Below, piece by piece: positions 27,465-37,391 of a DNA stretch of 64,000 nucleotides. The DNA is from Flagellimonas beolgyonensis (GTDB taxonomy: Bacteria; Bacteroidota; Bacteroidia; Flavobacteriales; Flavobacteriaceae): assembly GCF_003992615.1 (NCBI RefSeq), contig NZ_RZMY01000013.1, positions 226,238-290,237 of the forward strand, in the 5' to 3' direction. Position numbers and translations under genes: made by a program. The notes under the pieces were generated by a model. The model made no database searches. It was not told where the DNA came from and saw only the letters and a list, made by a program, of their open reading frames with translations. How positions within the stretch are numbered: the stretch's first letter is position 1; the number at the start of each line of letters is the position of its first letter.

Positions 27465-28982
27465 ATGAAAGCACGAACCATTGAAATAATGGACACCACC
27501 CTACGTGATGGTGAACAAACCTCCGGGGTATCCTTTTCGGCTTCCGAAAAATTGACCTTGGCCAAATTGCTGCTGGAAGAACTCAAGGTGGACCGCATTG
27601 AAGTTGCTTCTGCCCGGGTTTCCGAAGGAGAGATGCAGGCGGTTAAAAATATTACCGAATGGGCCGCTTCGGAAGGGTATTTGTCCAAAGTTGAGGTGTT
27701 GACCTTCGTGGACGACGGTGTATCGTTGGATTGGATGCAGGAAGCCGGTGCAAAAGTCCAAAATCTATTGACCAAAGGTTCGCTGAACCATTTGACCCAT
27801 CAGCTCAAGAAAACTCCGGAGCAACATTTTTCCGGAATCGCAGCTGTTATTTCCAAGGCTAAAAAGTTGGGCATTGAAACCAATGTCTATTTGGAGGATT
27901 GGAGCAATGGCATGCGCAATTCGAAGGAATATGTGATGCAGTTTCTCGATTTTTTGACCCAACAGCCCATCAAAAGGGTTTTGTTGCCCGATACACTTGG
28001 TGTACTAACCCATTCGGAAACAGGAGTATTTTTCAAGGAAATCATTGCACGCTATCCCAATACCCATTTTGACTTTCACGGTCACAACGACTACGACCTT
28101 AGTGTTGCCAACGTCATGGAAGCGTTAAAAGCGGGTGCCCACGGTTTGCACCTGACCGTGAATGGAATGGGTGAACGTGCCGGCAATGCCCCACTGGCCA
28201 GTGTGGTTGCCGTAATCAACGATTTTTTGCCGGAAATCCACATTGGTGTTAAGGAAAGTTCGCTTTATAAGGTGAGCAAATTGGTTTCAGCGTTCACCGG
28301 TTTCAGCATTCCCGACAACAAACCGATTGTGGGAGATAATGTTTTCACTCAAACAGCTGGTATACACGCAGATGGAGATAGTAAAAAGAATCTATACTTT
28401 AACGATTTATTGCCCGAGCGCTTTGGTAGAAAACGCAAATATGCGTTGGGCAAAACCTCAGGGAAGGCCAATATCCAAAAGAATTTACAGGAGCTGGGGT
28501 TGACCTTGAATGATGACGAACTGAAAAAGGTTACCGAACGCATTATTGAACTGGGCGACAAGAAAGAACGTGTTACAAAAGAAGATCTACCGTATATCAT
28601 TTCGGACGTTCTGGACAGCAACCTGCACCAACAAAAAGTATTTGTAAAATCCTATGTGCTCACACATTCCAAAGGATTGAAACCCTCCACTACCCTTTCC
28701 ATTGAAATTGAAGGCAAAACCTATGAGGAACATGCCCAAGGGGATGGGCAATTTGATGCCTTCATCAATGCCTTGAAAAAAGTGTACAAAAAAGAAAACC
28801 GGGAATTGCCCAAGTTGGTGGATTATGCTGTTCGTATACCTCCGGGCAGTACCTCGGATGCCCTTTGTGAAACTGTAATTACCTGGCAGACCAAAGACAA
28901 GGATTTCACTACCCGTGGTCTGGATTCCGACCAAACGGTATCCGCGATCAAAGCCACTGAAAAAATGCTCAACCTTGTATGA
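27465..28982 (+). CDS. 2-isopropylmalate / citramalate synthase family protein
   Basis: A 505-residue DRE-TIM acyltransferase that condenses acetyl-CoA with a 2-oxoacid. The N-terminal barrel (about 1-290) shows MDTTLRDGEQTSGVSF (about 9-24) and the metal ligands in HFDFHGHNDYDLSVANV (about 203) plus NGMGERAGNAPL. A linker and a C-terminal LeuA allosteric (dimer) domain (about 380-500) follow. It sits inside leuCD-leuB, so it could be 2-isopropylmalate synthase (leucine) or citramalate synthase (isoleucine from pyruvate). The second-shell TSGVSF replaces the SPGASM usual in LeuA, so I leave the symbol blank. It is the only such gene in this cluster. Confidence 0.88.
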   Translation: MKARTIEIMDTTLRDGEQTSGVSFSASEKLTLAKLLLEELKVDRIEVASARVSEGEMQAVKNITEWAASEGYLSKVEVLTFVDDGVSLDWMQEAGAKVQNLLTKGSLNHLTHQLKKTPEQHFSGIAAVISKAKKLGIETNVYLEDWSNGMRNSKEYVMQFLDFLTQQPIKRVLLPDTLGVLTHSETGVFFKEIIARYPNTHFDFHGHNDYDLSVANVMEALKAGAHGLHLTVNGMGERAGNAPLASVVAVINDFLPEIHIGVKESSLYKVSKLVSAFTGFSIPDNKPIVGDNVFTQTAGIHADGDSKKNLYFNDLLPERFGRKRKYALGKTSGKANIQKNLQELGLTLNDDELKKVTERIIELGDKKERVTKEDLPYIISDVLDSNLHQQKVFVKSYVLTHSKGLKPSTTLSIEIEGKTYEEHAQGDGQFDAFINALKKVYKKENRELPKLVDYAVRIPPGSTSDALCETVITWQTKDKDFTTRGLDSDQTVSAIKATEKMLNLV

Positions 28983-29041
28983 CGGTTCGCCAACAAAAAA
29001 GCAACCATAAACCAACAACGATTAACGAAGAACGATAAAAA

Positions 29042-30100
29042 ATGAAATTAAACATAGCGTTATTGGCCGGTGATGGAATCGGTCCGGAAGTAATAGATCA
29101 AGCCGTTAAAGTATCCGATGCCGTGGCCAACAAATTTGGACATGAGATCCATTGGACGCCCGCATTGACCGGTGCAGCTGCAATTGATGCTGTTGGAGAA
29201 CCCTACCCTGATGAAACCCACGAAATATGTGTTGCAGCCGATGCTGTGCTATTTGGCGCCATTGGCCATCCCCGCTTTGACAATGACCCTTCCGCCAAAG
29301 TAAGACCCGAACAAGGTTTGTTGAAAATGCGTCAGAAATTAGGGCTTTTTGCCAATGTACGTCCCACGTTCACATTTCCATCGTTAATCGATAAATCCCC
29401 TTTAAAAAGGGAACGCATCGAAGGTACCGATTTGGTATTTCTACGTGAATTGACCGGTGGCATCTATTTTGGCAAAAGAGGCCGCGAAGATGGGGACAAT
29501 ACTGCATACGATACCTGCACCTACACACGAGAAGAAGTGGAACGTTTGGCCAGAAAAGGATTTGAAATGGCCCTACAGCGTTCGAAAAAGTTATGCTGTG
29601 TGGATAAGGCCAACGTATTGGAAACATCGCGTTTGTGGCGGGAAACCGTTCAAAAATTGGAAAAGGAATATCCAGAAGTGGAAGTTTCCTATGAATTTGT
29701 GGATGCCGTGGCCATGCGATTGGTGCAATGGCCTAGCTCCTACGATGTTTTGATCACAGAAAACCTATTTGGGGACATCCTGACCGATGAAGCTTCAGTA
29801 ATCTCAGGTTCCATGGGATTGATGCCCTCCGCCTCCTTAGGGGAAAAGACATCACTTTTTGAACCGATACATGGTTCCTATCCACAAGCTGCTGGAAAGG
29901 ACATTGCCAACCCATTGGCTACCGTGCTTTCTGCCGCGATGATGTTCGAAACGGCATTTGGTCTAAAAGACGAAGCAGAAGCCATTCGTGATGTGGTGAA
30001 CAAATCACTGGCCGAAGGCGTGGTCACAGAAGACCTTGCCGATGGCGGAAAAGCGTATAAAACCAGTGAGGTTGGCGATTGGCTGGCCAAAAATATTTAA
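29042..30100 (+). CDS. leuB: 3-isopropylmalate dehydrogenase
   Basis: NAD-dependent oxidative decarboxylation of 3-isopropylmalate to 2-oxoisocaproate (also accepts 3-methylmalate). 352 residues. Family features: IALLAGDGIGPEV at the start (about 4-16), FGAIGHPRFDN, the substrate-binding RPEQGLLKMRQKLGLFANVRP (about 88-108), ELTGGIYFGKRG, VDKANVLETSRLWRETV (about 182), ENLFGDILTDEAS, and LFEPIHGSYPQAAGKDIANP. Last gene of the leu operon; a strong terminator follows. Confidence 0.97.
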   Translation: MKLNIALLAGDGIGPEVIDQAVKVSDAVANKFGHEIHWTPALTGAAAIDAVGEPYPDETHEICVAADAVLFGAIGHPRFDNDPSAKVRPEQGLLKMRQKLGLFANVRPTFTFPSLIDKSPLKRERIEGTDLVFLRELTGGIYFGKRGREDGDNTAYDTCTYTREEVERLARKGFEMALQRSKKLCCVDKANVLETSRLWRETVQKLEKEYPEVEVSYEFVDAVAMRLVQWPSSYDVLITENLFGDILTDEASVISGSMGLMPSASLGEKTSLFEPIHGSYPQAAGKDIANPLATVLSAAMMFETAFGLKDEAEAIRDVVNKSLAEGVVTEDLADGGKAYKTSEVGDWLAKNI

Positions 30101-30121
30101 TCAACCCTAACTGCAAACCAA

Positions 30122-30156
30122 GGGAAGCCCGGACATCTGTCTGGGCTTCCTTTTTT
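30122..30156 (+). terminator. Rho-independent terminator of the leu operon
   Basis: Ten-base stem GGAAGCCCGG (30123-30132) with CTGGGCTTCC (30141-30150), an 8-base loop and a run of six T. Confidence 0.88.
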
Positions 30157-30252
30157 ATCGATATCCGTCAATTGAAAACGGGCATCCATAAATTACGAGA
30201 TCTTCAATCCTTTCTGCCTCCTTAGTTTTAGTGCGAATTAAATTTAAAATCT

Positions 30253-31377
30253 ATGCATAGATTACTCCTTCTTCTGACTTCGATTCTATTAAGTTCAACA
30301 ATGTTGTTTGGTCAACGTGCCAAAAAAGAAAGGCTTTCATACACATATATCCAGTCTCCTTTGCTAAAGTTTGATAGTAACTGGAAATATGATGTAAAGG
30401 TTATCCAAGTAAACAAAGCCGATTTAATTGAAAAAAGAAATGCATTTGAGGAAAGGCAAAGAATATACGATGAGACTTTTGAGAAAGAACTTGAAGCTTA
30501 CAATAATTCAAGTGTAGCTGGGAGAGTATTATTGAAAAAGCCAGTACGAAAAATTGCTGCTCCAGATTTCATGGGTGCAATTTTGAATGAAGAGATATTG
30601 AGTAATTCAGCAATTGAAATCCAAGGCTTGGAAAGGGCTCTTTCCGATGGTGAAATTAATATCGAAATAAAACTTGAAGGGTTTTCCGTAGTCTCAAATG
30701 AAAAAATTGTCGATGAGAAAAAGCAAAGGATGTACTATAAAACCATGTACCGAAACCCATTTACGGTAAGTGTAATAACCAATAATAAACAGTTGGTTTT
30801 CTCCAAAGCTTTCGGAAATGAATTACGTGAGCACCACTTTCTTGACAGAAAATATGAACTGACATCCCGTAAGTTAGATGATGAATGGCGAGCAAACAAA
30901 GTTTCACTAATAGCTGGTATCGAGGACAAAACCATTAAAAATGATCTAGCAATGGCGAACGAAGTATTGAACGATCAAATAGGATATCCACAAAAAACTG
31001 TAGAATTGGAATTGTACAGTGCTGCTGGAAAAAAATTCGACTTCACAGAATCAGAAAATGCTATCGATATGTTGAAAGAGGCTTTTCTAATCAGAATGTC
31101 AAATGAAGATTCCTCAAATGAAAAACTAAACATGGCGGTTGAAATTTGGCAAACCGAACTGGCTTCCAAGGACGTTGAGGACAAAAAAGCCCGTATCAAC
31201 AAGAAGGTGGCAACGGGTTTCTATTTGAACTTGGCATATGTGAACGCAATCCAAAAAAAACACGGAGAAGCTGAGAAGAATTATTTGGAAGCCGAAAAAT
31301 TAAGAACCACTTGGACCGGGCCAGAAATTGACGCCGTTAAAAGATTCATTAAAGAATCCAAAGAGAGAAATCCCTAA
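30253..31377 (+). CDS. Exported protein of unknown function (TPR-like end)
   Basis: A 374-residue protein I cannot assign. It has a signal peptide (LLLLLTSILLSSTMLFGQ). The body is charged and mixed alpha/beta, and the last ~80 residues (KVATGFYLNLAYVNAIQKKHGEAEKNYLEAEKLRTTW) look like one tetratricopeptide-type hairpin. Its DNA is visibly richer in A/T than the leu and ilv genes on either side. It is followed after 18 bases by another secreted unknown, so the two form a probable operon placed between the leu terminator and a bidirectional terminator. Likely lineage-specific; probably periplasmic or envelope-associated. Confidence 0.7.
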   Translation: MHRLLLLLTSILLSSTMLFGQRAKKERLSYTYIQSPLLKFDSNWKYDVKVIQVNKADLIEKRNAFEERQRIYDETFEKELEAYNNSSVAGRVLLKKPVRKIAAPDFMGAILNEEILSNSAIEIQGLERALSDGEINIEIKLEGFSVVSNEKIVDEKKQRMYYKTMYRNPFTVSVITNNKQLVFSKAFGNELREHHFLDRKYELTSRKLDDEWRANKVSLIAGIEDKTIKNDLAMANEVLNDQIGYPQKTVELELYSAAGKKFDFTESENAIDMLKEAFLIRMSNEDSSNEKLNMAVEIWQTELASKDVEDKKARINKKVATGFYLNLAYVNAIQKKHGEAEKNYLEAEKLRTTWTGPEIDAVKRFIKESKERNP

Positions 31378-31395
31378 ACCAAAACTCCTTTCAAA

Positions 31396-32184
31396 GTGAA
31401 GAAATATAAGTTCAAATATATCCAAATAGGTATCGTTTTTTTGGTAATTGGCTTTAACCTTAAAGCCCAAGAAAAATACACTATAATCTCTGCCTACACA
31501 CTAAAAATGGATACAGACCAAGGAGCTCAATATCTTGACGCCCTTGCTAAATTCATCAATGCAGACCAAACCCATTTAAAAGCAATAGAAAATAAACTTT
31601 CAGATCTTGTCTTGGCATTAAACTCGAAAATCACCATCGATTCTTCGACCTCCTTTCTTTCGGAACCTTTCTACAAGTATATGTTGGATGAATATGAAAG
31701 TGCTCCAAAAAATGTGAAATTTACCTTAACCGGGTTAGGCACAAGTATACACGATCCATTGGTGTTAAAAACAGATTATCGCATGAGCGAATATCATGTT
31801 TTCACTATTGGAGAATATTTACCAATTGGGACTGGAAGGCCATTTAATAATGATGGTGCCATTGAAACGTTGATTCAAAATCTACCAGAATCTGATGCCT
31901 TTATTATTTTGGAATTCTCCCCTAGTCTATCCTATATGGGAAACACCTATGGAATGGGAGAATCAGGAGTCAACCTATCCCTCCAAATGAAAATTTTAAA
32001 CACCAAAAACAAATTAATATTCAAAAACACTATATCCGCAGGATCTAAAGATTTTAAATTTCAGGTAGCCGGAAACACAGAACCCAATATGGATGATGTT
32101 TTAAAAGCCTTTGAATTGGCTTTTGATAATTTGATGGTGAAGCTTGACAAATTTGATAAAAAGCTAACCAAGTTAAAATATTGA
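31396..32184 (+). CDS. Exported protein of unknown function
   Basis: A 262-residue protein, GTG start at 31396, with a signal peptide (IQIGIVFLVIGFNLKAQ). After it, the protein is mostly beta-strand-like with a helical start (LDALAKFINADQTHLKAIENKLSDLV) and a helical lysine-rich end (LAFDNLMVKLDKFDKKLTKLKY). There are no cysteines, lipobox or recognisable catalytic motifs. AT-rich like its partner at 30253-31377, with which it is probably co-transcribed. I cannot suggest a function; the pair may be partners in the envelope. Confidence 0.65.
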   Translation: MKKYKFKYIQIGIVFLVIGFNLKAQEKYTIISAYTLKMDTDQGAQYLDALAKFINADQTHLKAIENKLSDLVLALNSKITIDSSTSFLSEPFYKYMLDEYESAPKNVKFTLTGLGTSIHDPLVLKTDYRMSEYHVFTIGEYLPIGTGRPFNNDGAIETLIQNLPESDAFIILEFSPSLSYMGNTYGMGESGVNLSLQMKILNTKNKLIFKNTISAGSKDFKFQVAGNTEPNMDDVLKAFELAFDNLMVKLDKFDKKLTKLKY

Positions 32185-32214
32185 AATTATAATTCCAGTA
32201 ACGATTCAACAATA

Positions 32215-32244
32215 AAAAAGCCCCTAACAAATTAGGGGCTTTTT
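32215..32244. terminator. Bidirectional terminator between the secreted pair and gapN
   Basis: A 13-bp perfect stem AAAAAGCCCCTAA (32215-32227), loop CAAA, TTAGGGGCTTTTT (32232-32244). A-run and T-run on either side let it act on both strands. Confidence 0.9.
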
Positions 32245-32260
32245 AATTCTCTGATTGTTA

Positions 32261-33853
32261 TTACAAAATATAATCGGTGCTCAAGAAATTACTCACTTTC
32301 GCCTCCAACAATTGTTCCACAGTTTGGTTGTTCAAATCGTTGTCCTTGAATGCCACAAAAGTTCGAATCGAGAACGAACGTAGGGCATCATGAACACTCA
32401 ACGTGGATTGGGCCGAGTCCTTTCGTCCCGTAAACGGATACACATCCGGTCCACGTTGGCAAGAACTGTTCAGGTTCACTCGACACACCAAATTGGCCAA
32501 AGTATCAATAAGTGGTGATAAGGTGTATACATCCTTTCCGAATAAACTCACTTGCTGACCATAGTTGGATTCTGCCATGTCATCCAAAGGCTCCTCAATA
32601 TCCTTGAAAGACAAAACTGGGATTATTGGCCCAAACTGCTCCTCTTCATACACCCTCATATCCTTGGTTACTGGGTACACCACTGCCGGCCAAATGTAAT
32701 TATCGAAATGTTTCCCTCCTTTTTTGTTCAAAACCTTGGCTCCTTTCATTTTGGCGTCATCCAAAAGCTCCTGGATATAGGCTGGTTTGTCCGGTTCCGG
32801 AAGTGGGGTAAGGCTTACACCATCATCCCATGGATTTCCAAATTTCAAGGCATCTACCCTTTCGGAGAATCGTTTTAAAAATTCATCCTTGATATCCTCA
32901 TGCACATAAACCACTTTCAGTGCCGTACAACGTTGCCCGTTAAAGGAAAGGGTGCCCGCGATACATTCGTTTATGGTCAGGTCCAAATCGGCATCGGGCA
33001 GCACAATGGCCGGGTTTTTTGCTTCTAGACCCAACACCAATCGCAGCCTGTTACTTTTTGGATGCTGATCTTGCAAAGCATTGGCCGATTTACTGTTTCC
33101 GATCAAGGCCAACACATCCACCTTGCCTGTTTTCATTATGGGAGCCGCTACGGCCCTTCCTCGTCCAAAGAGTATATTGACTACTCCTTTGGGAAAACTG
33201 CTCTGAAATGCCTCCAAAAGCGGTGTGATCAATAGAACGCCATGCTTTGCTGGTTTAAAAATGGTAGTGTTCCCCATAATTATGGCGGGAATCAACAATG
33301 CAAAGGTTTCATTCAACGGATAGTTGTATGGTCCCAAACAAAGCACAACACCCAATGGCCCCCTGCGTATGTGGGCATACACCCCATCGTGCTTTTGGAA
33401 CTTGGCACAATCGCGATCCAACTGCTTGTAGTCTTCGATGGTATCATAAATATACTCAACGGTACGATCAAATTCTTTGTACGAATCGGGTTTGGATTTT
33501 CCTATTTCCCACATCAACAACTTCACCACCTCTTCGCGTTTTTGCTCCATTTTCTTCACGAAGGATTCCATGCACTCGATGCGGTCCTTCACCTTCATGG
33601 TAGGCCACACACCCTGACCCTTGTCATACGCTGCCAAAGCAGCTTCCAACGCAGACATGGCCTCAGGCTCTCCCATATCAGGGATGCTTCCCAAAGGGGT
33701 TGGGGCATATGCTTCGGTCGATGAAATGGTAGAAACTACCGGACTGGTCGCTCCCTCCCATTTACGGAGTTCGCCATTGACCAAATATGTTTTTTGATGT
33801 ATCTGTTCCGTAATCTGAAAAGCTTCAGGGATTACCGTTTTTGTTTTTGACAT
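32261..33853 (-). CDS. gapN: NADP-dependent glyceraldehyde-3-phosphate dehydrogenase-type aldehyde dehydrogenase
   Basis: A 530-residue ALDH-superfamily enzyme resembling non-phosphorylating GapN, which oxidises glyceraldehyde 3-phosphate to 3-phosphoglycerate with NADP+, by-passing ATP formation. Seen: cofactor region [24 protein letters not shown] (about 164), [11 protein letters not shown], general base Glu in [11 protein letters not shown] (about 282), and the nucleophile in FNGQRCTAL (Cys about 315). Near its C-terminus an [10 protein letters not shown]-type segment supports the GapN subgroup. Same strand and downstream of ilvA after a ~150-base gap. Exact substrate is inferred from family only. 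Confidence 0.82.
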   Translation of the reverse strand: MSKTKTVIPEAFQITEQIHQKTYLVNGELRKWEGATSPVVSTISSTEAYAPTPLGSIPDMGEPEAMSALEAALAAYDKGQGVWPTMKVKDRIECMESFVKKMEQKREEVVKLLMWEIGKSKPDSYKEFDRTVEYIYDTIEDYKQLDRDCAKFQKHDGVYAHIRRGPLGVVLCLGPYNYPLNETFALLIPAIIMGNTTIFKPAKHGVLLITPLLEAFQSSFPKGVVNILFGRGRAVAAPIMKTGKVDVLALIGNSKSANALQDQHPKSNRLRLVLGLEAKNPAIVLPDADLDLTINECIAGTLSFNGQRCTALKVVYVHEDIKDEFLKRFSERVDALKFGNPWDDGVSLTPLPEPDKPAYIQELLDDAKMKGAKVLNKKGGKHFDNYIWPAVVYPVTKDMRVYEEEQFGPIIPVLSFKDIEEPLDDMAESNYGQQVSLFGKDVYTLSPLIDTLANLVCRVNLNSSCQRGPDVYPFTGRKDSAQSTLSVHDALRSFSIRTFVAFKDNDLNNQTVEQLLEAKVSNFLSTDYIL

Positions 33854-34003
33854 AGGTTGTTTATTATAGCATTAATGTTCTCAAATAGGATTGCCCATCC
33901 CTAACAAAGCTAACACAAAATCGTTTTTATGGCTCTTCATTGCCGAAGGTTTTGGCCCGCAAACGATGGAAATCTTCAATTGGAACAAGATGGGGAATTG
34001 TTG

Positions 34004-35272
34004 TTATACCAGATATTGAAAAAGATCGGGTTTGTCGTTCAAATAATCCCCAAAAAAATGTCTTGCCTTCATTCGAGCAATCAAGGGCTCCAAATCTTCG
34101 GAAGATTTCAGTTCGATCCCGACCACGGCCGGTGCATTCTCCCGACTGGATTTCTTGGAATACTCAAAATGGGTGATGTCATCATCCGGGCCCAAAATTT
34201 CGGCCACAAACTCTTTTAAAGCCCCGGGGCGTTGTGGAAACCGAACGATAAAGTAATGTTTGAGGTTGGCAAACAACAAGGCTCGCTCCTTAATTTCAGC
34301 GGTCCGTGTGATATCGTTATTGCTACCACTGATCACACATACCACATTTTTACCCTTGATCTCCGCTGCAAAATCATCCAGTACCGCAATGGTCAAAGCT
34401 CCAGCAGGTTCCACCACAATGGCATCCCGATTGTAAAGATCCAAAATAGTTTGACACACTTTTCCTTCTGGAACGGTCACCATTTCGGATAAATATGATC
34501 GACAAATGGGAAAGGTCAATCCTCCAACGCGCTGCACGGCCGCGCCATCCACAAACTTGTCAATCTGTTGCAATTCGACCAAATGGCCCTCCTCTATGGA
34601 TTTTTTCATAGATGGGGCACCTTCCGGCTCAACACCAATGATCTTTGTTTTGGGAGACAATGCCTGAAATGTGCCACACAGTCCAGCCGCCAGTCCACCA
34701 CCACCAACTGGTACAAACACATAATCGATGGGTTCGTTGGACTGTTGCAAAACTTCCAGGCCCACAGTGGCCTGTCCCTCTATGATCTTTTCATCATCGA
34801 AAGGATGCACAAAGGTTTTTCCTTCCTGATTACAGTATTCCTGGGCTGCCTTGTTGGAGTCGTCAAAAGTATCACCTTCCAAAACCACCCTGACCCAATC
34901 CCCACCAAACATTTTGGTCTGGTCGATTTTCTGTTTTGGGGTCACCACGGGCATATAGATAGTGCCTTGTACTTTTAGATGACTGCAGGCGAAAGCCACA
35001 CCTTGGGCATGGTTTCCCGCACTGGCGCAAACCACTCCTTTTTCAAGTTGTGCTTGTGATAGGGACGCAATTTTATTGAAGGCACCCCTAATTTTATAAC
35101 TGCGAACACGCTGAAGGTCCTCGCGCTTTAATAGTATATTGGCCCCATACTTTTTGGAATAGCGAATGCTTTGCTGCAAAGGCGTTTCGTCCACTACTTG
35201 TGAAATTACCTTTGCGGCCTGATAAATATTCGCTATTTGTGGAAAATAGGTATCCACGGTCTCACTTTTCAT
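34004..35272 (-). CDS. ilvA: Threonine ammonia-lyase (threonine dehydratase)
   Basis: PLP enzyme making 2-oxobutyrate from threonine, the entry to isoleucine. 422 residues, the shorter biosynthetic type with one C-terminal ACT-like domain (about 330-420, starting HYFIVRFPQRPGALKEF). The PLP lysine lies in RVRSYKIRGAFNK (Lys about 61), followed by CASAGNHAQGVAF (about 83) and the glycine loop VPVGGGGLAAGLCG (about 190). The ACT region suggests isoleucine feedback. Last of the ilvD-B-N-C-A set; 19 bases after ilvC. Confidence 0.95.
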   Translation of the reverse strand: MKSETVDTYFPQIANIYQAAKVISQVVDETPLQQSIRYSKKYGANILLKREDLQRVRSYKIRGAFNKIASLSQAQLEKGVVCASAGNHAQGVAFACSHLKVQGTIYMPVVTPKQKIDQTKMFGGDWVRVVLEGDTFDDSNKAAQEYCNQEGKTFVHPFDDEKIIEGQATVGLEVLQQSNEPIDYVFVPVGGGGLAAGLCGTFQALSPKTKIIGVEPEGAPSMKKSIEEGHLVELQQIDKFVDGAAVQRVGGLTFPICRSYLSEMVTVPEGKVCQTILDLYNRDAIVVEPAGALTIAVLDDFAAEIKGKNVVCVISGSNNDITRTAEIKERALLFANLKHYFIVRFPQRPGALKEFVAEILGPDDDITHFEYSKKSSRENAPAVVGIELKSSEDLEPLIARMKARHFFGDYLNDKPDLFQYLV

Positions 35273-35291
35273 GGGGCCAATACGCTTTGGG

Positions 35292-36764
35292 TTATATCGG
35301 CTTCATTGCCGTCATGGAGGCGCGTAGTCTTGCACCCACAATCTCTACATCATGATTTCGAATGGCCTTGTTCACGGCGATCAATTTTACGTTGTCCACG
35401 CCATTGTCCTTCCCGGCACCATACGTTTTTCCGATGATTTCCGTTTCCACCTTTTTCATAAAGTCCGTCAATAATGGCTTACAGGCGTGATCGAACAAGT
35501 AACAGCCATATTCAGCGGTGTCGGAAATGACACGGTTCATTTCGAACAATTTTTTTCTGGCAATGGTATTAGCAATCAACGGGGTTTCGTGCAATGATTC
35601 ATAGTAAGCGGATTCACCGATAATACCCGATTCGGTCATGGTCTCATAGGCCAGTTCCACACCAGATTTCACAAAAGCAACCATCAACACACCATTATCG
35701 TAGTATTCTTGTTCAGAAATGGACATGTCGCCAGCTGGCGTTTTTTCAAATGCAGTTTCGCCCGTGGCCGCTCTCCAATCCAACAAATTTTTATCGCCAT
35801 TGTTCCAATCTTCCATCATGGTCTTGGAAAAATGACCGCTCATAATGTCGTCCATGTGTTTTTGGAACAGGGGACGCATGATTACCTTCAACTCTTCCGC
35901 CAACTCAAAAGCCTTGATCTTAGCAGGGTTGGACAAACGGTCCATCATATTGGTGATACCGCCTTGCTTTAGCCCTTCGGTAATGGTTTCCCAACCGTAC
36001 TGGATCAATTTGGAGGCATAGCCTTTATCCACTCCTTTTTCCACCATTTTATTGAAAGAAAGAATGGAACCGGTCTGTAACAAACCACACAAAATGGTCT
36101 GCTCGCCCATTAAATCGGATTTAACCTCGGCAACGAATGAAGATTCCAAAACACCGGCCCTATTTCCACCGGTAGCGGTCGCGTAAGCTTTTGCCCACTC
36201 CAATCCCTTGCCTTCCGGATCGTTCTCTGGGTGCACGGCAATCAATGTAGGTACACCAAAACCGCGTTTGTATTCTTCACGCACCTCTGACCCTGGGCTT
36301 TTGGGTGCCACCATGATCACGGTAATGTCCTCACGCACCTGCATGCCTTCCTCCACAATGTTGAAACCATGGGAATAGGAAAGTGTGGACCCTTTTTTCA
36401 TCAAGGGCATTACAGTACCTACCACATTGGTATGTTGTTTATCGGGAGTTAGATTGATGACCAAATCGGCAGTAGGAATCAATTCCTCATAGGTGCCGGC
36501 CACAAAGTTGTTCTCCGTAGCATTTTTATAAGAAGCTCTTTTTTCCTTGATAGCGGCTGCACGAAGCGCATAAGAAACATCCAATCCGGAGTCGCGCATA
36601 TTGAGGCCTTGGTTCAATCCTTGGGCTCCGCAGCCCACTATAACGATTTTCTTTCCTTTTAAAGCGTTTACACCATCTGCAAATTCACTCGGGTCCATAA
36701 ACCTACATTTGCCCAGTTGGGTCAATTTTTCGCGTAATGATAGTGTGTTAAAGTAATTTACCAT
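35292..36764 (-). CDS. ilvC: Ketol-acid reductoisomerase, class II
   Basis: Isomerises and reduces acetolactate/acetohydroxybutyrate. 490 residues: the long class II (plant/E. coli type) with a doubled helical domain. The Rossmann motif [14 protein letters not shown] (about 37-50) is followed by [14 protein letters not shown], which keeps the Arg and Ser residues that select NADPH in the E. coli enzyme. The magnesium-binding carboxylates lie in [12 protein letters not shown] and further Glu residues in the helical domains. Very similar overall to E. coli IlvC as I remember it. Same transcript as ilvN, 23 bases downstream of it. Confidence 0.97.
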   Translation of the reverse strand: MVNYFNTLSLREKLTQLGKCRFMDPSEFADGVNALKGKKIVIVGCGAQGLNQGLNMRDSGLDVSYALRAAAIKEKRASYKNATENNFVAGTYEELIPTADLVINLTPDKQHTNVVGTVMPLMKKGSTLSYSHGFNIVEEGMQVREDITVIMVAPKSPGSEVREEYKRGFGVPTLIAVHPENDPEGKGLEWAKAYATATGGNRAGVLESSFVAEVKSDLMGEQTILCGLLQTGSILSFNKMVEKGVDKGYASKLIQYGWETITEGLKQGGITNMMDRLSNPAKIKAFELAEELKVIMRPLFQKHMDDIMSGHFSKTMMEDWNNGDKNLLDWRAATGETAFEKTPAGDMSISEQEYYDNGVLMVAFVKSGVELAYETMTESGIIGESAYYESLHETPLIANTIARKKLFEMNRVISDTAEYGCYLFDHACKPLLTDFMKKVETEIIGKTYGAGKDNGVDNVKLIAVNKAIRNHDVEIVGARLRASMTAMKPI

Positions 36765-36787
36765 TTTCCTGTTTGATTTTATGCTAT

Positions 36788-37315
36788 TTAGTTTTCTTGA
36801 AATTCTGTCAATAGTTCTGTGATCGGCATAGTAGCCTTGGTAACTGCAATACGGCCTGAACGCACAAACTGCATGATTCCATAAGGCTCCAAAGCATCGT
36901 GCATTTCGTCGATTTCATGTCGGCGTCCCGTTTTGGCCAACACAAAAAATTCGCGGTTTACGGTAACGATTTGAGAATTGCTTTCCTTGATGATATTCTG
37001 GATCTGTCGCTCGTCGAACAACAAATGGGAAGCGATTTTGAACAAGGCCGATTCCTGATAGATGATCTCATCATCAGTATGGTAAAATGCCTTGATCACT
37101 TCCACCTGTTTTTCAATTTGCTGGACAATTTTCCGGGTCCAATCCTCTGTGGTGTACACAACTATTGTAAATTTGGAAACATGCTCTATTTCTGATTTAG
37201 AGACATTTAATCCTTCTATATTAATGTGTCGCTTTAAGAATATTCCAGATATTCGGTTCAACAAGCCCACATTATTTTCGGAATACACCGATATGGTATA
37301 CCATTGTTTTTCCAT
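36788..37315 (-). CDS. ilvN: Acetolactate synthase small (regulatory) subunit
   Basis: A 175-residue ACT-domain partner of IlvB that gives valine feedback. The N-terminal ACT domain reads [34 protein letters not shown] (the G-L-L-x-R-I core is typical). A C-terminal ALS_SS-type domain follows (about 85-170) with [23 protein letters not shown]. No membrane features. About 76 bases separate it from ilvB upstream. Confidence 0.95.
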   Translation of the reverse strand: MEKQWYTISVYSENNVGLLNRISGIFLKRHINIEGLNVSKSEIEHVSKFTIVVYTTEDWTRKIVQQIEKQVEVIKAFYHTDDEIIYQESALFKIASHLLFDERQIQNIIKESNSQIVTVNREFFVLAKTGRRHEIDEMHDALEPYGIMQFVRSGRIAVTKATMPITELLTEFQEN

Positions 37316-37391
37316 CGTGTTTTGCTATTGATGTCGATTGATGCGGGGCACTGCCAAGCCGTTCACCAATGACACTTATACTTTTACTTCT

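Noticed and set aside
33854-34003. Gap between gapN and ilvA examined for a small gene
   Set aside because: The only frames start without support and run through ilvA in reverse; no conserved pattern.
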